This document shows positions 52,767-61,842 of a DNA stretch of 64,000 nucleotides, piece after piece. A program made the translations under genes and the position numbers. Position 1 is the first letter of the stretch. The number at the start of each line of letters is the position of its first letter. The notes beneath the pieces are model-generated. The model made no database searches. It had not been told where the DNA came from and was given only the letters and a program-made list of their open reading frames with translations. Source of the stretch: Parabacteroides timonensis (lineage in GTDB: Bacteria; Bacteroidota; Bacteroidia; Bacteroidales; Tannerellaceae); NCBI RefSeq assembly GCF_900128505.1, contig NZ_LT669941.1:1103526-1167525 (forward strand), read 5' to 3'.

Positions 52767-52844
52767 AAAAACGTAAATTTTTTCATAGTTAAGGTTTTGG
52801 TTAAGAAATGGCCCACTTGTGAAAGTTAGCCATTTCGTTTTTTT
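52767..52844 (+). ncRNA. Candidate small RNA with Rho-independent terminator
   Basis: A start predicted from the box at 52753-52760 gives an RNA of about 78 nt that ends in GAAATGGC(52805-52812)...GCCATTTC(52829-52836) followed by GTTTTTTT. The hairpin and U-run have terminator form only on this strand, where no coding gene runs. The rest of the 349-bp gap between the CPBP and Lrp genes holds nothing I can assign. Confidence 0.4.
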
Positions 52845-52859
52845 ATACCTACCCGTCTC

Positions 52860-53321
52860 TTAAACATGAATGCCATAATCATGCTTCACTTCATCCATAA
52901 CGAAAGTGCTTTCCAGAGAACCCAGACTGTCAATCGTTCCCAGAACATTGAGAATAAACTCCTGGTAGTATTTCATACTCGGAGCATGGATCTTCAGAAG
53001 ATAATCATAACGCCCGGATATGTTGTAGCATTCTGTTACCTGGGGTATATCCTGTATTATCCGCGTAAACTCGGCTGCGATATCCCGGTTAAGCCTGCTC
53101 AGTTTTACACTGCAAAAAACCACAAAGCCCTGATTTAACTTTTCGGCGTCCAATACGGCAATATACTTCTTTATATATCCGTTACTTTCAAGCCGTTTAA
53201 GGCGTTCGAACACAGGTGTCGATGAAAGACTTACCCGGGCAGCCAGCTCTTTTGTCGTCAACCGGGCATTCTCTTGCAGCGTACGGAGAATTTGCAAATC
53301 CGTTTTATCCAAAGTATCCAT
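52860..53321 (-). CDS. Lrp/AsnC-family transcription regulator
   Basis: 153 residues. The N-terminal winged helix-turn-helix (LDKTDLQILRTLQENARLTTKELAARVSLSSTPVFERLKRLESNGYI) is followed by an RAM effector domain (YIAVLDAEKLNQGFVVFCSVKLS, TECYNISGRYDYLLKIH). Such regulators sense amino acids. It is divergent from metY (179 bp), so methionine or a related compound may be its signal and metY its target; that is inferred from position. Confidence 0.88.
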   Translation of the reverse strand: MDTLDKTDLQILRTLQENARLTTKELAARVSLSSTPVFERLKRLESNGYIKKYIAVLDAEKLNQGFVVFCSVKLSRLNRDIAAEFTRIIQDIPQVTECYNISGRYDYLLKIHAPSMKYYQEFILNVLGTIDSLGSLESTFVMDEVKHDYGIHV

Positions 53322-53423
53322 AGAATAAAATTCTTTACAAGAAACCTTTTTAACAGTTCCTCAATTCATATTTTCTTTATACAGCCACAAATATAGTGAC
53401 ATTTTCCATATTTAATCTAAATC

Positions 53424-53454
53424 TTGTTTGATATAACCAAGTGCCATACATTTG
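53424..53454 (+). promoter_or_regulatory. metY promoter
   Basis: TTG (53424-53426) and TACATTTG (53447-53454) separated by 20 bp fit the Bacteroidota consensus. Transcription would start near 53461, giving a ~40-nt leader. No S-box-type riboswitch is visible. Confidence 0.65.
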
Positions 53455-53500
53455 TCAGAAAATAATTCAAGAATAAACAAACTAAAAAGAATATACAATT

Positions 53501-54787
53501 ATGGCAACAAAGAAATTACATTTCGAGACATTACAAATTCATGTAGGACAAGAACAAGCCGATCCGGCTACGGATGCACGTGCAGTTCCCATTTACCAGA
53601 CTACTTCATACGTGTTCCATAATTCAGCCCACGCAGCAGCCCGCTTCGGTTTACAGGACCCGGGCAATATTTATGGGCGCCTGACTAACTCTACACAGGG
53701 AGTTTTCGAACAACGTGTAGCCGCACTTGAAGGAGGCGTGGCCGGACTGGCTCTCGCTTCAGGAGCAGCAGCCGTTACGTATGCATTCGAGAATATCACC
53801 CGTGCAGGCGATCATATTGTAGCTGCCAAAACCATTTATGGAGGAAGTTATAACTTACTGGCACATACACTCCCTACATACGGTGTGACAACGACTTTTG
53901 TCGATCCCTCCGACTTATCGAACTTTGAAAAAGCGATCCAGGAAAATACAAAAGCTGTTTTCATTGAGACACTAGGCAATCCGAACTCAAATATTATCGA
54001 TATAAAGGCTGTCGCCGATATCGCCCATCGACACAAAATTCCTCTGATTATCGACAATACTTTTGGTACACCTTACCTAATCCGTCCCATTGAACACGGT
54101 GCAGATATTGTTGTACACTCTGCCACCAAATTCATCGGCGGACACGGTTCTTCATTGGGTGGCGTCATTGTCGACTCCGGTAAATTCGATTGGGTAGCTT
54201 CCGGCAAGTTTCCTCAACTGACTGAGCCCGATCCAAGTTATCACGGTGTACGTTTTATTGATGCCGCCGGTCCGACAGCTTATGTAACCCGCATCCGTGC
54301 AATCCTGTTACGCGATACGGGAGCAGCCATTAGCCCATTCAATGCCTTTATATTGCTGCAAGGTTTGGAAACCCTTTCATTACGCGTAGAGCGTCACGTG
54401 GAAAATGCACTGAAAGTCGTAGAGTATTTAAGAAACCATCCGAAAGTAAAGAGGGTCAATCACCCAGCATTAATAACACATCCCGACCATACCCTTTATG
54501 AACAATATTTCCCGAAAGGAGCCGGTTCCATCTTCACAATCGAGATAAACGGGGGACAAGAAGAAGCGCACCGCTTTATAGACAGTCTGGAAATATTCTC
54601 ACTGTTGGCAAATGTTGCTGATGTGAAATCACTGGTTATCCATCCAGCCAGCACAACACATTCACAACTCAATGCAAAAGAGTTGGCAGAACAGGAGATT
54701 TATCCGGGTACAGTACGCTTATCAATCGGAACAGAACATATCGATGACTTGCTAGCCGATCTGGATCAGGCCCTTGCTAAAATATAA
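53501..54787 (+). CDS. metY: O-acetylhomoserine sulfhydrylase / aminocarboxypropyltransferase
   Basis: 428 residues, the length of the MetY branch of the Cys/Met PLP family. It forms homocysteine from O-acetylhomoserine and sulfide. Visible are HVGQEQADPATDARAVPIYQTTSYVF at the start, FGLQDPGNIYGRLTNSTQGVFEQRVAALEGG (about 47-78), and the PLP-lysine motif HSATKFIGGHGSSLGGVIVDSG (about 205). Cytoplasmic. Divergent Lrp gene upstream; palindromic element copy 3 follows. Confidence 0.93.
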   Translation: MATKKLHFETLQIHVGQEQADPATDARAVPIYQTTSYVFHNSAHAAARFGLQDPGNIYGRLTNSTQGVFEQRVAALEGGVAGLALASGAAAVTYAFENITRAGDHIVAAKTIYGGSYNLLAHTLPTYGVTTTFVDPSDLSNFEKAIQENTKAVFIETLGNPNSNIIDIKAVADIAHRHKIPLIIDNTFGTPYLIRPIEHGADIVVHSATKFIGGHGSSLGGVIVDSGKFDWVASGKFPQLTEPDPSYHGVRFIDAAGPTAYVTRIRAILLRDTGAAISPFNAFILLQGLETLSLRVERHVENALKVVEYLRNHPKVKRVNHPALITHPDHTLYEQYFPKGAGSIFTIEINGGQEEAHRFIDSLEIFSLLANVADVKSLVIHPASTTHSQLNAKELAEQEIYPGTVRLSIGTEHIDDLLADLDQALAKI

Positions 54788-54884
54788 AAGTAATTTCCGT
54801 TATCAGTACCCTGAAACCAAAAGAACCGCACCAAAATAAGTTCAGTTATTGTCAAATTTGAACCTATTCGTGTCATTGTCTTCA

Positions 54885-55134
54885 ACAAGGCTTTGCCTTG
54901 TGCCGTAGGCTCTATTTTGCCGTCGGTTTTAACCGACGGATATAAAAGACAGGAGGCAAAGCCTCTTCCTTTGTGGGCTTAAGCCCCTTTAAAACAGGGA
55001 CTACCATTATATCTCAAAAGGGTTAAAACCCACAAAGGAATCCGACAAAGCCGGAGCATTTAATCTATCCGTCAGCTAAAGCAGACGGCAAAAGAGAGCC
55101 TGCGGCATGAGGCGGAGCCTCATAAAAGACTCAG
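54885..55134 (+). repeat. Large palindromic intergenic element, copy 3
   Basis: Same orientation as copy 1. Left tip ACAAGGCTTTGCCTTGT as in copy 2, right tip ATGAGGCGGAGCCTCAT as in copies 1 and 2. The right arm has changes (CCGTCAGCTAAAGCAGACGG) that reduce pairing. Flanks also resemble copy 1 (GTCAAATTTGAACCTATTCGTGTC versus GTCAGTTTTGAGCCTATTTGTCTC). It fills most of the 386-bp gap between metY and the convergent fimbrial operon. Confidence 0.85.
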
Positions 55135-55173
55135 TTTTTATCAAATTTGAGCTATTAATAGTGTCGGTACATA

Positions 55174-56811
55174 TCAAGGATAATTATCCACTATCGTTAC
55201 GGATATGGTCGCCAATGACGAACGAAACTTCTCATCATCATATGGAGATTCGTTTCCTTTGATATCGTACATGATCGACACTTCCCCCTTATAGCCTTTC
55301 ACCGGGAAAAATAACGCTTCGGCAGTACTCTCATCATACACCCATCGCCCTTTTCCTGAGACGAAATGTTCAAATGTCCCTTCTCCCAGACAAGTATATT
55401 CATCCGTCCAGAAGCGGAAACTCGAAGGGTCCAGATAGTCTTTACTTCCTATCGGCGTACCGCCGTTGTCGATATAACCCAAATCATTCTCCAAAGGACG
55501 TATTGTGATAGGTCCCCGACGATGATCCGTTATATCATCATTGGCTGTATTGGCTCCGTATAACGGGGTGATACGAAGATTCTTGATGACATTCGTATAG
55601 TTCGTTTCCGTTCCCGTTGCGGCAGTGAATCCTATAACCAGCTCGTCAGGAGTATCGACCGTATAAGTTATCCGGGGAGGAACAGTTGCCACATAGGCAT
55701 AATCGTTAAGTATCGCACCTGGCAACCCGTTTTCTATATAAGTAAGCGTTGCCGGAAAGGTAAAATTCTCAATCACCGTTGTCGACGTTTTTCCATGTTG
55801 TACAGCTACTGTTATTTTAAACCCACCCACCGATTTGTCCGGATTCGATTCGAGTTTGATGATTGCTTTCCGATATTCAGCCTCTTCCGGACTTTCGAAC
55901 CTTTTGCCACCAGCAATATCAAACGGTTGTGCAATCGGAGGAATAATACCACCCGGCAGGAAAGTGCCCTGTTCATATCCTCCGGTATCTGTATTCAAAA
56001 TAAAACCTGCTTCGTTCCTCAGATTGGAAGCGTCACTGTTTCCTCCCGTATATCTTGTTGCCAACACCGGATATCCCCAATCCCCCTCGTACAAAGTATA
56101 TTGCAAAGAGCCTGAAGGATGGCGGGAAGTTAAATCCTGTCTATCGGGACCAGCAGCTCCTCTGATTGTAATGTTACTCGGAGTATTATATTTTGTTGGT
56201 TTTTCACTGGGGGTTGAATTTGTATCGAAATAAGGAACTCCATTCCGTTGTTCCTGTCCCTCCATACGGATAGTCTTCAAATTTTTCTGATCCAGAGCAA
56301 TAGCCAGATAACCGCCTAGAATTCCTTTTATCCGCTGTTTCTCGATATTGACACCTCCCAGAGTTCTATTCGTCCATCTGTAAGTATAGCCGAAACCGGC
56401 TCCTTCAGCACCATATTCCAAATTTCCAGCCCGGTCGGCATCAACCAGAAACATAGTAATCCCATCCGTTATACCACCGGTAGAACCCGGAGTCGGATAC
56501 ATCATATATTCAAATTCGATCTTCAAACCGTCGTTGGTCGTAAAGGGATAACCGGGAAGATAGAAGGCGCCGACTTCACTTTTCTTTGTTGTGAGTTGTA
56601 AGCCAAGCTCATCGACTAGCTCCGCTTTATTAGACCTATCCACACCCGGTTTAGCGAAAAGATTATTAGGAACAGGTTTTTCGACATCCTTCATCTTTCC
56701 ATCCAGAAAAGAACGGAAAAACGGAAAACCACCTATCCTCGTTTGGGCTGTCAGTGAAGAGAATATCAACGGCAAAGCAATTATCAATATAAAACATATT
56801 TTTCTTTTCAT
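55174..56811 (-). CDS. Secreted L-type-lectin-like protein, last gene of fimbrial operon 2
   Basis: 545 residues with a Sec signal (CFILIIALPLIFSSLTAQT). Residues about 60-320 look like a legume/L-type lectin fold: TDGITMFLVDADRAGNLEYGAEGAGFGYTYR, GGYLAIALDQKNLKT. The C-terminal ~120 residues have extra beta domains (TPLYGANTANDDITDHRRGPITIRPLENDLG) like adhesin stalks. It is 20 bp after the fimbrillin at 56832 on the same strand. A sugar-binding tip adhesin is a likely but unproven role. Confidence 0.7.
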   Translation of the reverse strand: MKRKICFILIIALPLIFSSLTAQTRIGGFPFFRSFLDGKMKDVEKPVPNNLFAKPGVDRSNKAELVDELGLQLTTKKSEVGAFYLPGYPFTTNDGLKIEFEYMMYPTPGSTGGITDGITMFLVDADRAGNLEYGAEGAGFGYTYRWTNRTLGGVNIEKQRIKGILGGYLAIALDQKNLKTIRMEGQEQRNGVPYFDTNSTPSEKPTKYNTPSNITIRGAAGPDRQDLTSRHPSGSLQYTLYEGDWGYPVLATRYTGGNSDASNLRNEAGFILNTDTGGYEQGTFLPGGIIPPIAQPFDIAGGKRFESPEEAEYRKAIIKLESNPDKSVGGFKITVAVQHGKTSTTVIENFTFPATLTYIENGLPGAILNDYAYVATVPPRITYTVDTPDELVIGFTAATGTETNYTNVIKNLRITPLYGANTANDDITDHRRGPITIRPLENDLGYIDNGGTPIGSKDYLDPSSFRFWTDEYTCLGEGTFEHFVSGKGRWVYDESTAEALFFPVKGYKGEVSIMYDIKGNESPYDDEKFRSSLATISVTIVDNYP

Positions 56812-56831
56812 CGTCTAATTATTTATGGTGG

Positions 56832-59168
56832 TTAGTAATCCCTTATACAACGGATCGGATACCCATACGAGCGGTCGGCATCGGAAAACTCTAACCTTTT
56901 CCGATACAAAAAAGGATAATAAACAGCAATATCGTCAGTGGGGGTTGAAGACCAGTAATAGCCATATGCACCAATATGAACGACAGCCCCGTCACCGTTC
57001 GGATAACGATGTCCGGAAACAGGTAGAAAAAGAGTTCCGTCCGGAGGTGTTTTCATTTCTCCGGCAGTCACCGTAGAACCGATTGCTTTCAGTCCGGCCA
57101 GCAACCCGCTGGTCACCAAATACGTTCCACCGGAATAATTACCGGCAGACGGTTCAAGCGCAGCCGTCACATTTTTAAAATCGCCGCCAGACGGGAATTC
57201 CGGTTTTGTAGGCGACTCTTTGTACAATAAATCCAATTCCTTATAGGTCGGCAAACGCCATTTACCTTCCACCCAACCGTTTTTCCCTGATATAAAACGG
57301 CATATATCACCGATCCCTTTATTTTCATTGAAACCCGATTGTCCTTCATAATCTTTAAAGGCATCCATATCCTCACCCGTTAGCGGAGGCGTAGTGAAAC
57401 CGAAATCCTCGTGTGCATAAGGAACCCGATCCCATCCTTCAAGACCTCCACCCCAGCTTCCTGGCGAATATCCCGTCGGATTATAAACAACATGCCTCAC
57501 CGGGTCATACGGATTTCCCACCGGGGCAAAAGCCAGTAATGATCCCCACTTAAAGAACACGCCCTGCGAATTGGCCGGAATGGTGGCATTATCCTCAGCA
57601 GTAACGGCAAAGGTCAGTTTTCCAGAACGAAAGACAATGTTGCTGCGTGCAAATACATTCGCTATCGGAACCCGCTGGACAATCATCGTGTCGCGGAGAC
57701 GTCCGGCCGTAAACACGATCCGGCCGTTCACATAATCGCTGCCGCTCCAAGGCGAAGCGAGAGTTGCTATACGAAGATCCAGTCCCGACTGGTTGATATC
57801 CGTACCTTTATCACTGGCATTCCCGTTAGCGAATTTCAGCCAGGCGGTTGTAGTAGAGTCGATCACTTCCGCCTTCCAGTCATCGTGGTAGTCGGAACTT
57901 ACCCGATGCATCAACTCTTTATTGACGCTCCACGGGATATCGATGATCTTGCTTTCAGTTCCCATAAAATACTGCCCGTCATAGACGATATTCTTTATTC
58001 CTGTCATATCCACGATCAGGATCGAAGTTTTCAGATTAGATAATACGGTAGACGCATTGAGCGCCTGATCAAAAGTACTGTAACCGATTCCTTCGGCGGC
58101 TGTGACAGTAACGATATATTTATGATTACGATATAATGATACATTATCTCCGGTTTTAATATTGGGACCATTCCCTGTACTGGTTTTATCGGATGTGAAA
58201 TTAACACGGTAATAATATTCCGTCCCTTTGTAATTTCCTTTCAAGATTAAGCATACTCCTTTCTGAGTTTCCGCTTTCGGTTCTTCATAAATATAGATCT
58301 CTCCGGCCAGAAGAGGACCGGCCGAATTATTTCCCTGACTATAAACATACTTCATGGCTGCCTCTTGCGTACCCTCAGGTTTTCGGGCTGATACGGGCAA
58401 TACGGGATTCAGGTTTTTCGTATAAGGATAGGTCTCGTCCTCTTTCTGCAACAAAGCCCCGGTCAACGGGTTCCAGGCCGGAGCAATAAATCCACCTGTA
58501 TGATAATTGACCAGATAGATTTCCTGCAGGTTGAAAACAGAACCATTCACCTTATTCTCCACATCAATACGTGCCAGCATGCGGATCAGTTCAATGCCTG
58601 TTATCTTCATGCCCGGCGTAATACTGCTTACCGATACTTCCCCGTACATCGGGATCGGCGTATAACCGGATGAAGAGACATTCCATTTATACGAGCCTTC
58701 TTTATCGGCCGCAGTTTTAAAGATCAATGCCTCCAACAAATCCTGCTTTTCCAGGTCGACCGGGCTTTCCGGTAAGGCCGCATCCAGCTCTTTGGCTGCA
58801 TTGGCAACAACGACAACAGAACCGGCATTTTCATCTTTCTGCAATTCCAACTGAAACTGAACCTTATACTCTTCGCCCGATATTTCCTGGGAAAAATCAT
58901 CTATCTTCAGATGCCGGATCAGCCTGGCCGGAGTCGATTTATCGAATATCAACAGATCGATCGTATTTACTGCTGCTTCCCCTTTCTCATCTTCCATCGA
59001 ACGTGTGACGGTGGGGATTTCCAGACCGGGAATAGTCATTTCCATCATCACCTTCTTTCCCTGCGTACCGCCACCGATCTCCTGTTCATCCACACATCCC
59101 CAACTATTCAATAACAGAAAAATAAGGGTTGTACAGATCAGTCCAGGCCATGTGTTATCTCGTTCCAT
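56832..59168 (-). CDS. Fimbrillin-like lipoprotein with FISUMP-like C-terminus
   Basis: 778 residues. Lipoprotein signal (TTLIFLLLNSWGC). The N-terminal ~350 residues resemble fimbrial subunits (NTIDLLIFDKSTPARLI, VVVVANAAKELD, IELIRMLARIDVENKVNGS, GDNVSLYRNHKYIVTVTAA); a central immunoglobulin-like part follows. The C-terminal ~230 residues are FISUMP-like (SQGVFFKWGSLLAF, GKWRLPTYKELDLLYK, LFLPVSGHRY, YGYYWSSTPTDD, YGYPIRCIRDY). It shares the WSS and IRCIRD endings with the A/B fimbrillins, but I saw no adenine-biased variable block. Part of fimbrial operon 2. Confidence 0.75.
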   Translation of the reverse strand: MERDNTWPGLICTTLIFLLLNSWGCVDEQEIGGGTQGKKVMMEMTIPGLEIPTVTRSMEDEKGEAAVNTIDLLIFDKSTPARLIRHLKIDDFSQEISGEEYKVQFQLELQKDENAGSVVVVANAAKELDAALPESPVDLEKQDLLEALIFKTAADKEGSYKWNVSSSGYTPIPMYGEVSVSSITPGMKITGIELIRMLARIDVENKVNGSVFNLQEIYLVNYHTGGFIAPAWNPLTGALLQKEDETYPYTKNLNPVLPVSARKPEGTQEAAMKYVYSQGNNSAGPLLAGEIYIYEEPKAETQKGVCLILKGNYKGTEYYYRVNFTSDKTSTGNGPNIKTGDNVSLYRNHKYIVTVTAAEGIGYSTFDQALNASTVLSNLKTSILIVDMTGIKNIVYDGQYFMGTESKIIDIPWSVNKELMHRVSSDYHDDWKAEVIDSTTTAWLKFANGNASDKGTDINQSGLDLRIATLASPWSGSDYVNGRIVFTAGRLRDTMIVQRVPIANVFARSNIVFRSGKLTFAVTAEDNATIPANSQGVFFKWGSLLAFAPVGNPYDPVRHVVYNPTGYSPGSWGGGLEGWDRVPYAHEDFGFTTPPLTGEDMDAFKDYEGQSGFNENKGIGDICRFISGKNGWVEGKWRLPTYKELDLLYKESPTKPEFPSGGDFKNVTAALEPSAGNYSGGTYLVTSGLLAGLKAIGSTVTAGEMKTPPDGTLFLPVSGHRYPNGDGAVVHIGAYGYYWSSTPTDDIAVYYPFLYRKRLEFSDADRSYGYPIRCIRDY

Positions 59169-59200
59169 ATTATATCTATATTATATATGTATAACTTATA

Positions 59201-60595
59201 TCAACGTCTGACCTTTATCAGCTTGATAAGGTTGCCAGCCTTCACCTCCACTGTCGCGTAACAACCTTTATAGTCGAAAGAATCGACCCCGGAGACATAA
59301 AAGAGTATTTCCTGTATAAGATCTCCTTCTTCACCCATTGTAGCGGAAAGTAACCAACCGTACAGATAACTTCCGGTATCCTCCACCGGTTGCCCGGAAC
59401 TATCATAATACCGGGTCAGTCCCAGGCATATTCCTTTCGGGAAACCTCTGTCGTCATCGACACGGTCGTAATTGGTTTCCGCCTTAATAGTTGTATTATC
59501 GCCGTCTTCCGGCAAGTAAAGATCATCACGGCTTACCGTCAGGAAATACTGGGGATCGATGATAATACTCTGTCCCACATCTGTCCACGGAGCCACCTTT
59601 TGATCAAACTCCACCATTTTTCTTTTAACATACGCGGCTATTTTATATACATTATTCCGATTGATTTCGGTTATGATACGGGAAGGACTGCCTTCGTTCG
59701 AAAAATCAGAAAGAACGGTCACCGCATCCCTGTCTTCACCAGCCGCCCTGATCTTCCGGATATCCAACACCAGCTTATCGGCATCGCCACTGGCCGAGCA
59801 TGTTCTTTCCGGTGTATAAAAAGCACAAACAAGTTGCAATGTATCTGCCAGTTTCAACGGATTAGAGCCTGTATACCGCCAGGTGACCTCTTTATCCGGA
59901 GAGGCGACCGTCGGCATATGGCCAAAGTCTTCGGCCGGTTCCGGAGCCATCAAATATCCTCCATCATGCGATTTCGACAGGGTGACGGTGGTCGATGTAT
60001 TCACTTCCGCTGGGATTCCCTGTTCCGTCCTGAGCCAGAGTTCGACACGTGCCACTGCCCGCTTGACACTCAACTCCACCGTCACCGCATTCTCCTCTGA
60101 ATCATTTTCTTTGGCTACGGATAGCTTCCTCACTATTCCTGTCATGGGAATTCCTTTTGCAACGGCGGCAGTATGGTTATTATTAAAAGCATCGGCCATC
60201 AGGTAAGTAATATCTTCCAGATCAGCAGGGGCAGACACACTCCTAAGGAACCCGGTAGTTGCAGTGGGTTCATTCAATATCACAACAAGCAACTTATCCG
60301 TATTACAACTAACCTTCAAGAGAGCACTAAACACCCGGGCTTTCTGTTCGTCCCCGTCGAACTCCTTCAGTTCGTTCATATCGACGGAAGGGAAAACAGA
60401 GGCATTGTCGAAAGTAATAAAGCGGGCAGTATGGATATAGTCGTCTTCCAAAGCGCCATCGGTCACGACCTTTATCTCCATCAGTCCTTTCGTTCCCTGC
60501 CGCTCATCGACATCGTCCACCGGCTGCTCGGCAGAACAGGAAAGCAGAAGAATAGTTGCAATGAATATATTTACCAGGCTCAATATCTTTTTCAT
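59201..60595 (-). CDS. Fimbrillin-family lipoprotein (minor subunit)
   Basis: About 464 residues from ATG 60595, where the lipoprotein signal (KKILSLVNIFIATILLLSC) begins. It has the usual fimbrillin pattern: TARFITFDNASVFPS, KLLVVILNEPTATTG, VKRAVARVELWLRTEQG and YKIAAYVKRKMVEFDQKVAPWTDVGQ, then a tail domain (about 340-464) rich in beta strands. In the position of Mfa3-like accessory subunits, between the Mfa2-like anchor and the large fimbrillin. An upstream frame start at 60622 overlaps the anchor gene and is less likely. Confidence 0.75.
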   Translation of the reverse strand: MKKILSLVNIFIATILLLSCSAEQPVDDVDERQGTKGLMEIKVVTDGALEDDYIHTARFITFDNASVFPSVDMNELKEFDGDEQKARVFSALLKVSCNTDKLLVVILNEPTATTGFLRSVSAPADLEDITYLMADAFNNNHTAAVAKGIPMTGIVRKLSVAKENDSEENAVTVELSVKRAVARVELWLRTEQGIPAEVNTSTTVTLSKSHDGGYLMAPEPAEDFGHMPTVASPDKEVTWRYTGSNPLKLADTLQLVCAFYTPERTCSASGDADKLVLDIRKIRAAGEDRDAVTVLSDFSNEGSPSRIITEINRNNVYKIAAYVKRKMVEFDQKVAPWTDVGQSIIIDPQYFLTVSRDDLYLPEDGDNTTIKAETNYDRVDDDRGFPKGICLGLTRYYDSSGQPVEDTGSYLYGWLLSATMGEEGDLIQEILFYVSGVDSFDYKGCYATVEVKAGNLIKLIKVRR

Positions 60596-60614
60596 AAATT
60601 CTTCATTCAAAAGT

Positions 60615-61643
60615 TCAGACACCTATATCATTGATCCATACAATCCAGTCGTTAATCACAACCTTTATGGCAACAAAACCTTCGGGGCCACGACCGGGTT
60701 CTTCCTTATAGAGAACCACGATATGCCACTCGCTCTGGCGGTCCAGGTATTCCTGCATAGGCAGCGTGCTACCGTCGGGACGCGAAGCGGGCTTGGTATG
60801 TTCCAACAAGTTCATCAGATCGTAGTCCCAGAGAAGCTTACCGGTTGCTGCACTTCTTATGATGAGACGATAATCATACTCTTTCGCGCAAAATAAGCGG
60901 TTTGTATTGATGCGGGCTTCGGACAACTCCGTTTCACCGTCCCCTGCGGCAGAAAAATAAGGCGTATATGTCACCTTCTCCTTTCTTTTCGGTGCATTAT
61001 CATGACCATACACAGCACCTTCGGGAGTAACGATCTCGAACGTGTAGAGAGCAGCATCTGCTATTGTTGCCTCTTTCGGGCTTCCCTCCGACCTTGCCAA
61101 TACCAGGTCGAAACGGTTCGTTTCCTTGATAAGGGAAACAGGATATACAGAAAGGTCGGCCCGGTATTCGACGTCCTGTGCCGTTCCTATCCATAGAGAA
61201 GGAAACTCATGGGACACGACACTTGATTCGCGTTTTAAGGCGACCTGCACCTCTTCCAGATCGGTTTTCCCGGGAACAAATGCATTTCCTTCCCTATCGG
61301 AAACCCTGAAACTACCGGATAATCCTCCGAGGGTCAGTATCTTATATTGCCCGAAAGGAAGGTCGCCACCGAGAAACATTCGCTTATTGCCTATCAGTTC
61401 TCCGCGAGAAGCCTGTTTGGTAAACAGATATTTACCAGCTTCATCGAATACAAACAGGTCTACCGAGCCGACTTGCGGGTCGAAAGAGTCGGTATATTCC
61501 ATATTATAATCGTAAATAAATTCGAGATATATCCCGCAATCGTCCATATCGTCTTTGATCCGTTCGCAGGATAACAGGATAAGCGGAACGAAAGCTATTA
61601 CAGCTAACCTGATCAGATATCGGTATGTCTTTTTCGTGTTCAT
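60615..61643 (-). CDS. Mfa2/FimB-family fimbrial anchor lipoprotein
   Basis: About 342 residues from ATG 61643. Signal with lipobox VIAFVPLILLSC (lipid Cys near 25), then CGIYLEFIYDYNMEYTDSF, VGSVDLFVFDEAGKYLF and LPFGQYKILTLGGL, all as in Mfa2 anchors, and a terminal INDWIVWINDIGV strand. Mfa2-type proteins hold the fimbria to the outer membrane and limit its length. It follows the Mfa1-like gene after a 200-bp gap with a hairpin array. Confidence 0.85.
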   Translation of the reverse strand: MNTKKTYRYLIRLAVIAFVPLILLSCERIKDDMDDCGIYLEFIYDYNMEYTDSFDPQVGSVDLFVFDEAGKYLFTKQASRGELIGNKRMFLGGDLPFGQYKILTLGGLSGSFRVSDREGNAFVPGKTDLEEVQVALKRESSVVSHEFPSLWIGTAQDVEYRADLSVYPVSLIKETNRFDLVLARSEGSPKEATIADAALYTFEIVTPEGAVYGHDNAPKRKEKVTYTPYFSAAGDGETELSEARINTNRLFCAKEYDYRLIIRSAATGKLLWDYDLMNLLEHTKPASRPDGSTLPMQEYLDRQSEWHIVVLYKEEPGRGPEGFVAIKVVINDWIVWINDIGV

Positions 61644-61713
61644 TTCCCTGTATTTATTATTTACAATCCTAATCCTTTCAAAAAGACTTAGGCAACTAGC
61701 GTACAACCGATTA

Positions 61714-61833
61714 CAGTTTCCTCGTAGTTTCGTGTTTTGGAAACTGGAGTTCCCTGCGCAGGGAACTGTAATTTCCTCCGCAGGGAACTGTAATTTCCTG
61801 CCGAGGAAACCAGAGTGTCCTTACGAGGAAACT
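61714..61833. repeat. 22-bp tandem repeat and palindrome array in the mfa1-mfa2 gap
   Basis: Four 22-bp units (61740-61827) of the type GGAACTGTAATTTCCTCCGCAG follow one another without spacers, with AGTTCCCTGCGCAGGGAACT as a strong internal palindrome. The outer arms CAGTTTCCTCGTAG (61714) and TTACGAGGAAACTG (61820) pair over 13 bp. The array can fold into nested hairpins in DNA or in the minus-strand mRNA. Confidence 0.8.
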
Positions 61834-61842
61834 GAAATGTCA

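Noticed and set aside
53322..53500. SAM riboswitch before metY
   Set aside because: Leader is only about 40 nt and lacks the conserved aptamer blocks.
61740..61827. 22-bp repeats as a CRISPR array
   Set aside because: Units follow each other without spacers and no cas gene is in the window.
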